Shown: positions 48,632-57,292 of the stretch, in pieces
How the letters are laid out: each line of letters begins with the position of its first letter
Position numbering within the stretch: the first letter of the stretch is position 1
NCBI RefSeq assembly: GCF_000613905.1
Contig: NZ_BAJW01000004.1
Span: 1 to 64,000, forward strand
From: Acetobacter persici JCM 25330
Lineage (GTDB): Bacteria; Pseudomonadota; Alphaproteobacteria; Acetobacterales; Acetobacteraceae
Reading direction: 5' to 3'
DNA: 64,000 bases
Position numbers and translations under genes: made by a program
The notes under the pieces: generated by a model
The model's input: only the letters and a program-made list of their open reading frames with translations
What the model was told of the DNA's origin: nothing
Database searches by the model: none

Positions 48632-48765
48632 GTGACACTTTGTCTGCTGAGATCGGGAAGATCATCCGGCGGGAACGTCAGGCGCGCGGTATGACCATTG
48701 AGGCGCTGGCGCATGAAAGCGGGCGCTGCAAGGTCTCCGTTTCGGCTGCTGAAACTGGTCGGTAA
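48628..48765 (+). pseudogene. Truncated XRE helix-turn-helix gene at the internal deletion
   Basis: The start overlaps the ParB-like stop (ATGA). It encodes 45 residues beginning MSDTLSAEIGKIIRRERQAR, followed by MTIEALAHESGRCKVSVSAA, an XRE-type helix-turn-helix that stops after ETGR. Family members are usually 70 residues or more, so the gene seems cut by the deletion that joined the early region to the right end of the phage. Confidence 0.6.
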
Positions 48766-48800
48766 CTACGCAATACAGACACAGGCAGAGGGCAATTGAT

Positions 48801-49514
48801 ATGGGTGGCATGAGCATCACATCATCCAAACTGGATTATAGCGCGGCGTATTCTGAGTGGGAGGGGCCGAGTGTCCAGCCGGATCTGGCTTTGTTTGCCG
48901 ATAGCGGTAGCCTCAAAAATCTCGCCCAGACAGGTTTGCAGCCCGGCGTGGTATCAGGCACCCCCACATTTACGGCGGGTGTTGCCGGTGCATCGCTGCC
49001 ATTTGTGACGCTGGGCGCTAATGCCAAGCTGGACACGTACCACGTCTTCCCCCAGCAGTTGACCATCATGTCTCTGCTCCGCATGGGGGCTGGTCAGGCC
49101 AACGTCGTATCAATGGGGATTGATACACCAGGCCTGCTGCTGCTGCAGCGATCCGGGCAGTGGAATAACTGGCTCGTGTGCGGCAACGGGGCAGATCAGA
49201 TCACTGCTAATGCGGGCATGGTGTCTGGTTCATGGCAGATTTGTGTGTGGCAGTGCGATTTGTCCACCGTCAATCCGCAACTGACGTTCCAGGACTACAC
49301 TACCGGTGCAACCGCATCGGGCACCGGTAAATTTGCTCAGGTGTATAAGCCGACCCAGAGTATCAAACTGGGTGACTCCGGTGACCAGGTAGCTGCCAGC
49401 ACCTATGATGCCGCAGTGCATCTGGTGTGGGATTCGTTGCTGGGTGCTGCCGACCTCAACACCAATGTCGCGTGGCTGAGGCAGTTTGCGCAGGCCTACG
49501 GGACGTCTGCGTGA
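48801..49514 (+). CDS. Phage late-region protein, probably structural
   Basis: A 237-residue protein with alternating small and aromatic residues (TIMSLLRMGAGQANVVS, GLLLLQRSGQWNNWLVCG, SGSWQICVWQCDLST), suggestive of a beta-sandwich of the lectin/glucanase kind found in phage tail-associated proteins. I do not recognise a specific family. The start at 48801 has a preceding GAGGGCAATTGAT sequence. It overlaps the next gene by 4 bp (GTGA). It is followed only by the right-end gene, matching a late-region remnant. Confidence 0.55.
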   Translation: MGGMSITSSKLDYSAAYSEWEGPSVQPDLALFADSGSLKNLAQTGLQPGVVSGTPTFTAGVAGASLPFVTLGANAKLDTYHVFPQQLTIMSLLRMGAGQANVVSMGIDTPGLLLLQRSGQWNNWLVCGNGADQITANAGMVSGSWQICVWQCDLSTVNPQLTFQDYTTGATASGTGKFAQVYKPTQSIKLGDSGDQVAASTYDAAVHLVWDSLLGAADLNTNVAWLRQFAQAYGTSA

Positions 49515-49930
49515 TTGATATCCCTGCGCTCTGGCACGCCTACGGTGGTCTCATTCAGGGCGGCGGAGGTTTGGTTGCCGGGTGGTGCGGCAGTCTGGCA
49601 CGATCCCGTGCTCAGGCCCGCCGTGACCAGCTGGACGCCGGGCGACAGGCACTGGATCTGGCAGCGACATTGGCCGAGCGTGATCAGGCTCAGGCTGATG
49701 CGCTGGACACGCTGAGGCGTAGAGAGTGGGTTCTGGCTGGCGCAGTCCAGGATGTCTATGCGGAGGCAATTGCAGTGCGCCTGATTGTGCATGATCTGGA
49801 TGCTGCCGCTGGTAGGCCACTGCGGCAGTTCCGCCCACTACCTCCTTACCCATTCCCCGCTCAGGGTGACGACCCTGCGGCGGGGGCTACGGCTGCTGAT
49901 ACAGCCGAGCCGCGTGGTGATAATCACTAA
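49511..49930 (+). CDS. Small right-end phage protein
   Basis: A 139-residue protein starting at GTG (IDIPALWHAYGGLIQGGGG). A glycine-rich start and short hydrophobic segment are followed by a long alpha-helical, possibly coiled-coil stretch (RRDQLDAGRQALDLAATLAE, then RDQAQADALDTLRRREW) and a proline/alanine tail. This layout recalls small lysis-associated or tail accessory proteins, but I cannot assign a function. It ends about 96 bp inside the prophage right terminus. Confidence 0.5.
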   Translation: MIDIPALWHAYGGLIQGGGGLVAGWCGSLARSRAQARRDQLDAGRQALDLAATLAERDQAQADALDTLRRREWVLAGAVQDVYAEAIAVRLIVHDLDAAAGRPLRQFRPLPPYPFPAQGDDPAAGATAADTAEPRGDNH

Positions 49931-50026
49931 TTAAGGGACGTTTTAAGGCGCGATTAGAGGCGTTTTAATATCGGCCAGCGTGTATGTTTTTGGGTTCCAA
50001 ATTATCTGGCTGATGGTTCCAAATCA

Positions 50027-50356
50027 TGCGGCCCGCTACAGCGTGAACTGGCAGCCGCGCAAAACGCGGAAGAGGAAATTGGCACTTTTACCGTGCCGCA
50101 TGATCATCCGTGTCTGGCAGGCCACTTTCCGGGGCAGCCGGTTGTGCCCGGTGTTCTGCTGCTGGAAGCAGCCTGCGCCTTGCTGAGTGAACCACGCTTT
50201 GACTGTGACATGGTCAAGTTTCTGCACCCTGTTCTGCCAGAACAGCCCGTGGTGTTTTCCATGCGGCAGGCGGGAGACTCCCTGCGCCTGACGGGCCGTT
50301 GTCTGGGGAATGTCGTGCTGCGTGCGGTGCTCAGGGCGCGTCCCGTTGAAGGCTGA
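50027..50356 (+). CDS. Hotdog-fold dehydratase of the aryl polyene cluster, start unclear
   Basis: A FabA/FabZ-like (ApeI-type) 3-hydroxyacyl-ACP dehydratase. The core is FTVPHDHPCLAGHFPGQPVV followed by PGVLLLEAACALL, with the active-site His in GHFPG. Sequence before GTFTVPHDHP (ELAAAQNAEEEI) reads well in the same frame but has no ATG, GTG or TTG start before the prophage end. Rejoining the flanks across the prophage puts an in-frame TGA upstream, so the native start is not obvious; an indel error or unusual start is possible. The prophage separates it from its normal upstream genes. Confidence 0.7.
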   Translation, partial: CGPLQRELAAAQNAEEEIGTFTVPHDHPCLAGHFPGQPVVPGVLLLEAACALLSEPRFDCDMVKFLHPVLPEQPVVFSMRQAGDSLRLTGRCLGNVVLRAVLRARPVEG

Positions 50357-51247
50357 GACCGATCATCGATGGGTGGTGCCGGAACGCGGGAACCGTGCGG
50401 CCATGGCGCTGGCAATCTGGCTGGCAAAGCGCCTTGGCTGGCGGCGTCTGCGGGTTTTGCTCTGGCCCATAACCTTCTATTTTTTTCTCTGCCATGCCAG
50501 GGCACGCCGGGCATCCCGCATTTATCTGTCCCGTATTTTGCGGGAAAGGGCGGGGAACCGGCAGGTGGTGCGGCACTTTCACAGTTTCGCTCAGGCCGTT
50601 CTGGACAGACTATTTTTTCTGATGGCTCCCCAGACCATGCCCGCCGTCCGTTGCACCGGCCGGGAGGTCTTTCTGCGGGCGATGGAGCGCGGGCAGGGGT
50701 GTCTTTTGCTGGGCGCCATATCGGGTCTTTCGAGGCACTGCGTTCTCTGGGGCGTGAACATGCCATTACTCTGAAAATGGTGATGTACCGCTCCAATCTT
50801 GGCGGGGCCACGCAGGTTCTGGAAGCACTGGACCCGTCTTATCAGAACACCATCATCCCCATAGGCCAACCGGATACCATGCTGCGGGTGGCGGAAAGTC
50901 TGCAACAGGGGCACGTCATTGGTATGCTCGGAGATCGCTCCCCGGCAACGGGGCGCACGGTTACGGTCCCTTTTCTGGGAAAGGCCATTACTCTGCCCGA
51001 AGGCCCGTACCGGCTGGCTCTGGCAACGGGAGCCCCCATCCTTCTTGTGTGTGCCACCCGCGGGCCGGACGGGGCGTACGCGGTCAGGTTTGAACCGTTT
51101 GAGGTGACTTACCCTGCCAGCAGAAAAGACCGTTCGCAGTTTATTCAGGACGCAGCAGAACGCTATGCGGACTGGATGCAGGCGGAGTGTCTGAAAGCCC
51201 CGTTTTGCTGGTTTAATTTTTACGACTACTGGAAAGACCTGTCATGA
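50346..51247 (+). CDS. Lysophospholipid-type acyltransferase of the aryl polyene cluster (frameshifted)
   Basis: An LpxL/HtrB-family acyltransferase, 300 residues from the TTG at 50346 (GTG codons at 50373 and 50376 are alternatives). Motifs: KRLGWRRLRVLLWPITFYFF, the membrane-proximal start; GAHIGSFEALRSLG after repair, where the HX4E-like acyltransferase motif lies (H-I-G-S-F-E); and GMLGDRSPATG with FLGKAITLPEGPYRLA. The break is near 50716 (GCCAT for GCCCAT). It may transfer the polyene acyl chain to the lipid head group at the inner membrane. It overlaps the LolA-like gene by 4 bp. Confidence 0.8.
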
Positions 51248-51819
51248 AGCGTCTTGCATTCCTCCTGCTTTGTGGCGGACTTTTTGTAGCTGCGCCGTCT
51301 GCTCGGTGTGAAGATGTCCCGGTTGATCTTGCGGCGCAGATTGTTACGCATCTGGGTAGCGTTCCTGAACGTACGGAGCATTTTCATGAAACACGGGAAC
51401 TTGGTGCTCTGACGCATCCGCTGCTGTTCTCCGGGGTGCTGATTTTCCGGCATCCTGATTTTCTGGAAAAAGAAACCCTCTTGCCACAGCCCGAAACACT
51501 GGCAATTGAGGGGGATACCGTCTCAGTGCAGCGCGGCGGTCATGTGCGGCACATCCTTCTGGCGCAAAATCCAGCGCTGGCGCTTCTGGCCACAACACTC
51601 CGCGCGCCGCTGGCGGGGAACATGGCGGCCCTGAGGCAGGCCTACACCGTGTCGGCGCAAGGGGATATGGGGGCATGGACGCTCACCATGACGCCTCTGT
51701 CTGAACAGGCCCATAAAATGGTGCGGCAGGTGGTGCTGGCTGGCCGTAATAATGCCGTAGAAAGCCTTAAAATCCTTCAGGCAAACGGTGACAGACAAAC
51801 CCTGATGATAGACCATTGA
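51244..51819 (+). CDS. LolA-like outer-membrane lipoprotein carrier of the aryl polyene cluster
   Basis: A 191-residue periplasmic protein with a signal peptide (LAFLLLCGGLFVAAPSARC). The mature part resembles LolA-related carriers of pigment clusters: VPERTEHFHETRELGALTHP, LLFSGVLIFRHPDFLEKETL, then EGDTVSVQRGG and LTMTPLSEQAHKMVRQVVLA. It probably shuttles the lipid-linked polyene across the periplasm. It overlaps both the acyltransferase and the MMPL exporter by 4 bp. Frame intact. Confidence 0.82.
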   Translation: MKRLAFLLLCGGLFVAAPSARCEDVPVDLAAQIVTHLGSVPERTEHFHETRELGALTHPLLFSGVLIFRHPDFLEKETLLPQPETLAIEGDTVSVQRGGHVRHILLAQNPALALLATTLRAPLAGNMAALRQAYTVSAQGDMGAWTLTMTPLSEQAHKMVRQVVLAGRNNAVESLKILQANGDRQTLMIDH

Positions 51820-54136
51820 CCCACCCGGCAAGACCTCGTTTTCTGGCAGCAGCTCTAGCGTTTTCCGCTATTCTGGCTGCGGTTGTGTTGTGGGCCATAC
51901 CGCTCAGGCTGGATATGGCAGGCTTTCTGCCAAAAGGGCATAATGACGGCACCCGCTTCCTTCTGCGTGAAGTGCAGGAAGGGGTTGCCGGCACGATCGT
52001 GATGCTGGGGATTGAAGGCGCAACCGAGCCAGAACTGGCACGTCTCAGCCTTGGTATGCAAAAGGCTCTTTCAGGTACTCCGCAGTTTGTCTCTGTCATG
52101 AATGGCGTGTTTTCCGAGCGGCAGACGCAGGGTCTGCAGGACACTCTGATGGCGCATCGTTACCAGCTTGCGCCGGATGCCTCCGCGCGTGACTTTAGCG
52201 CAGCAGCACTGGGGCAGGCGTTTGAGGACGTGCTTGATGGCCTGAATTCCAGTGCAGGCTCCGTGTTTTCAGATATGCTTCTGCGTGATCCGAAAAAGGC
52301 TTTTCTGAACACAGTTCAGACTTTGGAGCCAGACGTGCAGGTGCGTATGGCGCATGGCGTGTGGTTTGCGTCCGACAGGCCCCGTGCCTTGTTGCTGTTA
52401 CGCACTACGGCACCGGGAATGGATCTGCTCAGGCAGAAAGCGGTGCAGCAGACGTTGCAGACCACGTTCGCGGCCCTGCATCCGGGTTCAGCCCGTTTGC
52501 TGATGAGTGGCCCGTCGGTTTTTGCTGTCAGAAGTGCTACCGGCATGCGGGCGGATATGGACCTTATGGCGTTCTGCTCGGTCCTGATGGTCGCCGGGGT
52601 GCTGTACTGGCGGTTCCGCTCGTTCTGGGTGCTCGCGGCTATCGGGGTGCCGTTTTTCCTGTCCCTCAGCGTTGCCATGATCGTTGTGCGGCTGGTGTTT
52701 GGTACGTGCATGGCATTGCTCTGGGCTTTGGCATGACCATGCTGGGTGTCGCGCTTGATTACCCCGTGCTGCTGATTGGCCACCGTGACAGAGGAGAAGG
52801 GCCAGAAGCGACATTGCAGCGGATAGGCCATAGCCTGCGTCTGGGTGTGACCACCGCCGTTCTGGGGCTGACGGGCATGGTGTTCTGCGGGTTGCCCGGT
52901 TTGGCGCAGTTGGGCACATTTGCCGCTACAGGGCTGGTGGTGGCCGCGTGTGTCACGCTGTCTCTGATGCCACGTCTTGTTGTGGCGGCAGATCTTGCGC
53001 CTTCGGTCAGTGGTCCGTCACCTCAACTGGCGCAGGCAGAAAAACTGCGCCGCTATCGGGTTCTCTGTGCCGTGCCGCTCCTCATAAGTGGCGTGTTGCT
53101 CTGGCAGTATCCGTTGGTGCTGGATACCCGGCTGGCTGCCCTTAGCCCCATACCGGAACAGGCACGCCGAGTAGATGATGCATTACGGCATGAGCTGGGG
53201 GTGCCAGATGCATCGTTAATGCTGGCGGTGTCCGGCGTAAATCCACAGGCCGTTCTGGAGCGCGAGGAAGCCCTGTCAGGCGTGTGGGCGCATTTGCAGC
53301 AGCAGGGCGCACTCTCCGGTGTGCAGGACGCGGCACGCCTGCTGCCCTCCATGCGGACGCAGCGCCTGCGGGCTGAAGCGCTCCCTGCGCCAGCGGTTTT
53401 ACAGAGCGCGATAGAAGAGGCCCGTCACAATCTGCCTTTCAGGCCGGATGCATTCTCCGCTTTTGTGCAGGATGTTGCTGCCGCGCGTAAGTTTGCTCCT
53501 CTGTCCGTGCAGGATATGGCAGGCACTCCGCTGGAAGCCGCCTTGTCCCCTCTGTTGTTTGAGCGTCAGGGCCAGTGGTTCGGTCTGGTCTTCCCGGAGC
53601 GTGTGCATGACCGTGCCGCTATAGAGCACGCCATGGCAAACCAGCCAGACGTAATGGTGGTGGATATGAAGCGGGAAATAGACGGCTTATCCGCCCATTA
53701 CACAGCCCGCACGCTACGCTGGATGATGGCGGGATGCGGTTTGGCTCTGGCTGTTCTGGTCTATGGGTTACGGTCAGTCAGCAGGCTGGTGCGTGTTACG
53801 GCAAGTGTGGGAGCCGCGTTGGTCAGCCTGCTGGGGGTTCTTGCCATAATGGGGCACCCGCTGACGCTAATCCATCTGATCTCGTTGCAATTTGTGCTGG
53901 GGGTCAGCCTTGATTACGCACTCTTTTTCGCGCGGCCCCAACTGGACGACGCCGAACGGGCCCGCACCATGCGCACGTTGCTGACGTGCAATGCCATGAC
54001 GGTGCTGACATTTGGCCTGCTGGCGACCTGCAATACCCCCCTGTTGCAGGAAATTGGCAAGACGGTGGCTCTTGGCGTCCTCTTTGCCATGGCCTATGGC
54101 TTTCTGCTGGCGGGGCAACGCCCCAGAACGGGATGA
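51816..54136 (+). CDS. MMPL/RND-family exporter of the aryl polyene cluster (frameshifted)
   Basis: A 773-residue inner-membrane exporter after repair. Topology is two repeats of one helix, a large periplasmic loop and five helices: first helix FLAAALAFSAILAAVVLWAI, loop, then LMAFCSVLMVAGVLYWRF, and GIALGFGMTMLGVALDYPVL with the MMPL acidic residue in ALDYPVL; the second half repeats this with FVLGVSLDYALFFARP. The break near 52706 (ACGTG for ACGGTG) restores FGTVHGIALGFG. It likely exports the polyene lipid toward the outer membrane with the LolA-like carrier. Confidence 0.88.
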
Positions 54137-55337
54137 GCAGCACTTTCATGAACCCTCTTGTGCTAACGGCAGGCACGGTTGTCAGTGCCATCGGCAATGG
54201 ACTGTCTGAACAGGGCGCTGCTCTGAAGGCGCGCCGCTCCGGTCTGACTCCCTGTGATTTTTTCGGGATCACGACAGGCTATATTGGCCGTGTTCCGGGT
54301 GTGGAGGACCATGTTCTCACGCGCGGGTCCGGCGAGTTTGTCTGCCGCAATAACGCTCTGGCAGACATGGCCTGCCAGCAGGATGGTTTTGACCACGCAG
54401 TGCAGGAAGCCGTAGCGTTTTACGGGGCAGACCGCATTGCCGTTGTGGTGGGCACATCAACCTCCGGTATTCTGTCTGCCGAAAATGCGTATCAGGAGGT
54501 TGATCCGCAGACAGGCTTCCCGCCGCCGATATTTCATCAGGCAGGCACACAGGACCTGTTTTCCCTGCCACGTTTCTTGGCCGAACGTCTGGGCACCAAA
54601 GGGCCATTACTGACGGTTTCCAACGCCTGCGCATCGTCATCGCGGGCTTTTGTTGATGCACGGCACTGGCTGGAAGCGGGTGTGTGTGATGCCGTCATTG
54701 TCGGAGGGGCAGATAGTCTGTGCCGCATGACGCTGCGGGGGTTTGCGTCTCTCGGACTGGTGTCTGACGGCCCGACCCGTCCATGTGATGCCGCGCGCGC
54801 AGGCATTTCCATCGGGGAGGGAGCGGGTTTTGTTCTGCTTGAGCGTGCAGGCGCGAGGCCGGAGGCACCCGTTCTGGCGCGGCTGACGGGCTATGGCGTC
54901 AGTAGTGATGGATACCATATGTCCTCCCCGGACCCTGCGGCGCGCGGGGCGGTTATCGCCATGCAGGATGCGCTGAAGCTGGCAAACCTTGCTCCCGGGC
55001 AAATTGATTACATTAATCTGCACGGCACGGGTACGCTGGTGAATGATGCTATGGAAGATCAGGCCGTCAGTGCTGTCTTTGGTAAAAACGTGCCCTGTTC
55101 TTCCACAAAAGGGTGGACCGGCCACACACTTGGCGCATCCGGTATTATTGAAGCCATGATTAGTATTGGCTGATGCAATCAGGATTGATCCCGGGATGCC
55201 TGAACGTGATGCAGCTTGACCCGGTCTTTCAGAGTGCGGTGCTGACGGATAATCAAAACCGGCCCGTCCGGCGTGTTATGAGCAACGCTTTTGGTTTTGG
55301 CGGCACCAATTGCAGCCTGATATTTGAGGCCGCCTGA
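54133..55337 (+). CDS. Beta-ketoacyl-ACP synthase (KS) of the aryl polyene cluster (frameshifted)
   Basis: A FabF-like ketosynthase, 401 residues after repair (ApeO-type). The catalytic triad is present: Cys in VSNACASSSRAFVDA, His in LHGTGTLVNDAMED and His in GHTLGASGIIEAM, and the closing NAFGFGGTNCSLIFE loop. The break near 55170 (GGCTGATGC for GGCCTGATGC) restores ISIGLMQSGLIPGCLN. It elongates the polyene with the chain-length-factor partner encoded immediately downstream, whose ATG overlaps its stop by one base. It overlaps the exporter stop by 4 bp. Confidence 0.9.
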
Positions 55338-56128
55338 TGCGTGTTGTTGTTCAGGGCGTATCTATCTGGGGGCCGGGTCTTTCCGGGTGGCCGCAGGCGG
55401 AACGGGTGTTGCGGGGCGAAGAGCCATGGCAGGATGGACCTGTCACGCCGCCGCCTGCCCAGTGCCTTCCGGCAAACGAGCGCCGCAGAAGTGGCGCTCT
55501 GACACGTCTGGCGCTGGCTCTGGCAGAGGAAGCCTGCCAGCAGGCGGGCTTTCAGCCGTCTGCGCTGCGCGGCGTTTTTGCGTGTTCCAATAGTGATGGC
55601 GCTGTTGTTGATTCCATTCTGTCTGCCATCACGACGGAAGGCGGAGAGGTCTCCCCCACGCAGTTCCATAATTCAGTGCATAATGCTCCGGCCGGATACT
55701 GGACAATCGGGCATCATACACATGTCCCTGTGGTCGCTCTGGGCTGTTATGACTGGTCTTTTACGCAAGGGCTCCTCAAGGCTGTTGCAGAATGTGTAGT
55801 GGAAAAAACGCCTACGGTGCTGGTAGTTTATGATTTGCCTATTCCGGGCCCGATCGGAAAAGTCCGTATCACGGAAAATCCTTTTGGCTGTGCGTTTGTG
55901 CTGCACCCAGACATAAACCAGCAGGGCATCTGTCACCTTGATATCCGCTATGATGCTGCCTTTGCACAGCATGATCACGTAGCACATCCTGATCTGGTAA
56001 AACTGATGCACACCAACCCGGCGGCTATGGCGTTACCCCTGCTGGAAAAAATTGCCACTGGAGAAGAAGGCTGCGTAAAAATGGCCTGTTTGCCCGGCAC
56101 ACTTTCAGCCACAGTCAAACCATGCTGA
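55337..56128 (+). CDS. Ketosynthase-like chain length factor of the aryl polyene cluster
   Basis: A 263-residue shortened ketosynthase of the beta-ketoacyl synthase N-domain type (ApeC-like). Landmarks are VVVQGVSIWGPGLSGWPQ, SPTQFHNSVHNAPAGYWTIG and ALGCYDWSFTQGLLKAVAE. It lacks the C-terminal His-containing half of a full KS, so it should act as the partner that sets chain length with the complete KS upstream. It overlaps the following dehydratase by 7 bp. Frame intact. Confidence 0.85.
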   Translation: MRVVVQGVSIWGPGLSGWPQAERVLRGEEPWQDGPVTPPPAQCLPANERRRSGALTRLALALAEEACQQAGFQPSALRGVFACSNSDGAVVDSILSAITTEGGEVSPTQFHNSVHNAPAGYWTIGHHTHVPVVALGCYDWSFTQGLLKAVAECVVEKTPTVLVVYDLPIPGPIGKVRITENPFGCAFVLHPDINQQGICHLDIRYDAAFAQHDHVAHPDLVKLMHTNPAAMALPLLEKIATGEEGCVKMACLPGTLSATVKPC

Positions 56129-56576
56129 GCAGAGAAGATATCTTAAAACATATTCCGCATCAGGGAAAAAGCTGTCTGCTGGATACATGCGAAACATGGA
56201 CTGATGATACACTGACAGCCCACACCTCAGCCCATCTGCGTGACGATAATCCTTTACGCTATCAGGGCAGGCTGGGGATTATTGTCGGGGCGGAAATGGC
56301 CATGCAGGCAGCGGCGTTACATGGTGCATTAACGGGGGATCAGACTGCAAAAGCCCGCGGCTATCTGGCGTCCTGCGGGATCTGGTGTCTGCGAGTGACC
56401 GTCTCGACCGGGCTGAATACGGTTTTCTCAGGATTGTTGTCCAGCGGGAACAGCATGACGTTGCTGGTATGGTCTATGGTTTTTCTGTCAGAAGCCAGCA
56501 TGGGGCTGCATTGCTAAAGGGGCGGGGTATGGTGATGTTCCGGGCTAGAATGCCAGTGAATGAGGCACCGGCATGA
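56122..56576 (+). CDS. Second hotdog dehydratase of the aryl polyene cluster (frameshifted)
   Basis: A 151-residue protein after repair, of the ApeP-type 3-hydroxylacyl-ACP dehydratase group. The start DILKHIPHQGKSCLLDTCE carries the HxG-type helix, with GIIVGAEMAMQAAALHGAL as the central hotdog helix, and VSASDRLDRAEYGFLRIVVQ after the shift. The break is near 56375 (TCCTGCGG for TCCGTGCGG). With the dehydratase at 50027 it would give the paired dehydratases known to build polyenes. Overlaps the reductase start by 4 bp. Confidence 0.82.
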
Positions 56577-57292
56577 AACGTGCACTCGTGACCGGCGGAA
56601 CAAGCCCTCTTGGGCAGGCGATCTGCCAGCAGCTTGTGGCTGATGGCCTGCATGTTATTGTGCACACCCATAGTAATCCAGCCAGAGCCAGCGCTATGGT
56701 GGCAGACTTTACCGCACAAGGCGGCCGTGCAGAAGTCTGGCAGTGTGACCTGAGCTGTTCGGAAAAAACCCGTCAAGGGCTTGATCCTGTTCTGGCGGAT
56801 GGCGTGCCGCAGATTATCGTGCATAATGCCGGCACACATGAGGATGCAACTCTGGCCGGCATGAGTGACGCCCAGTGGCATGACGTGATAGGCGTCTCAC
56901 TGAATGGGTTTTTCAATGTTGTTCAACCGCTGCTTCTCCCGCTTACGCGCACGCGCTGGGGCCGTATTATTGCGCTCTCTTCCGTTTCCGCGCGTATCGG
57001 GAACAAGGGGCAGGTTAATTATGCCGCTGCCAAAGCAGGCCTTGAAGGCGCAGTACGGTCTTTAGCGCGGGAGGTGGGGAGTCGCGGTATTACGGTCAAT
57101 GCCGTAGCTCCCGGCATTATCGACTCTCCTGCCACAGCCGCAGTCATGACGGCCCGAGATATTGCAGAGCTTGTGCCAGCACGCCGTTCAGGAAAACCAC
57201 AGGAAGTGGCAGATCTGATAGCATTTCTGGCGTCTGATAAAGCTGCCTATATTTCCGGGCAGACAATTGGCATCAACGGAGGTATGGCATGA
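56573..57292 (+). CDS. 3-ketoacyl-ACP reductase (FabG-like) of the aryl polyene cluster
   Basis: A 239-residue short-chain dehydrogenase (ApeQ-type). The NADP-binding motif is ALVTGGTSPLGQAI, the conserved NAG is in HNAGTHEDATL, and the catalytic Ser and YxxxK are in IIALSSVSARIGNKGQVNYA followed by AAKAGLEGAV. The end ISGQTIGINGGMA is typical of FabG. It reduces the 3-keto group after each elongation. Frame intact; coupled on both sides by 4-bp overlaps. Confidence 0.9.
   Translation: MKRALVTGGTSPLGQAICQQLVADGLHVIVHTHSNPARASAMVADFTAQGGRAEVWQCDLSCSEKTRQGLDPVLADGVPQIIVHNAGTHEDATLAGMSDAQWHDVIGVSLNGFFNVVQPLLLPLTRTRWGRIIALSSVSARIGNKGQVNYAAAKAGLEGAVRSLAREVGSRGITVNAVAPGIIDSPATAAVMTARDIAELVPARRSGKPQEVADLIAFLASDKAAYISGQTIGINGGMA

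Larger units (their letters stand above)
45675..50026. mobile_element. Deleted Mu-like prophage inside the aryl polyene cluster
   Basis: A 4.35-kb element. On the left TGGAAC-type sites lie at 45696-45701, 45827-45833 and 45865-45872; on the right inverted copies GGTTCCAAA lie at 49993-50001 and 50015-50023, exactly 22 bp apart. The three-left, paired-right pattern and spacing match transposase-binding sites at Mu ends. The termini read TG (45675) and CA (50026), with TGCG immediately outside both ends (TTGCG and TGCGG if five bases are compared). Contents: membrane protein, S24 repressor, Ner-like protein, ParB-like protein, truncated HTH protein, a structural-type protein and a right-end protein. 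No transposase, portal or tail assembly genes remain. Confidence 0.8.
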
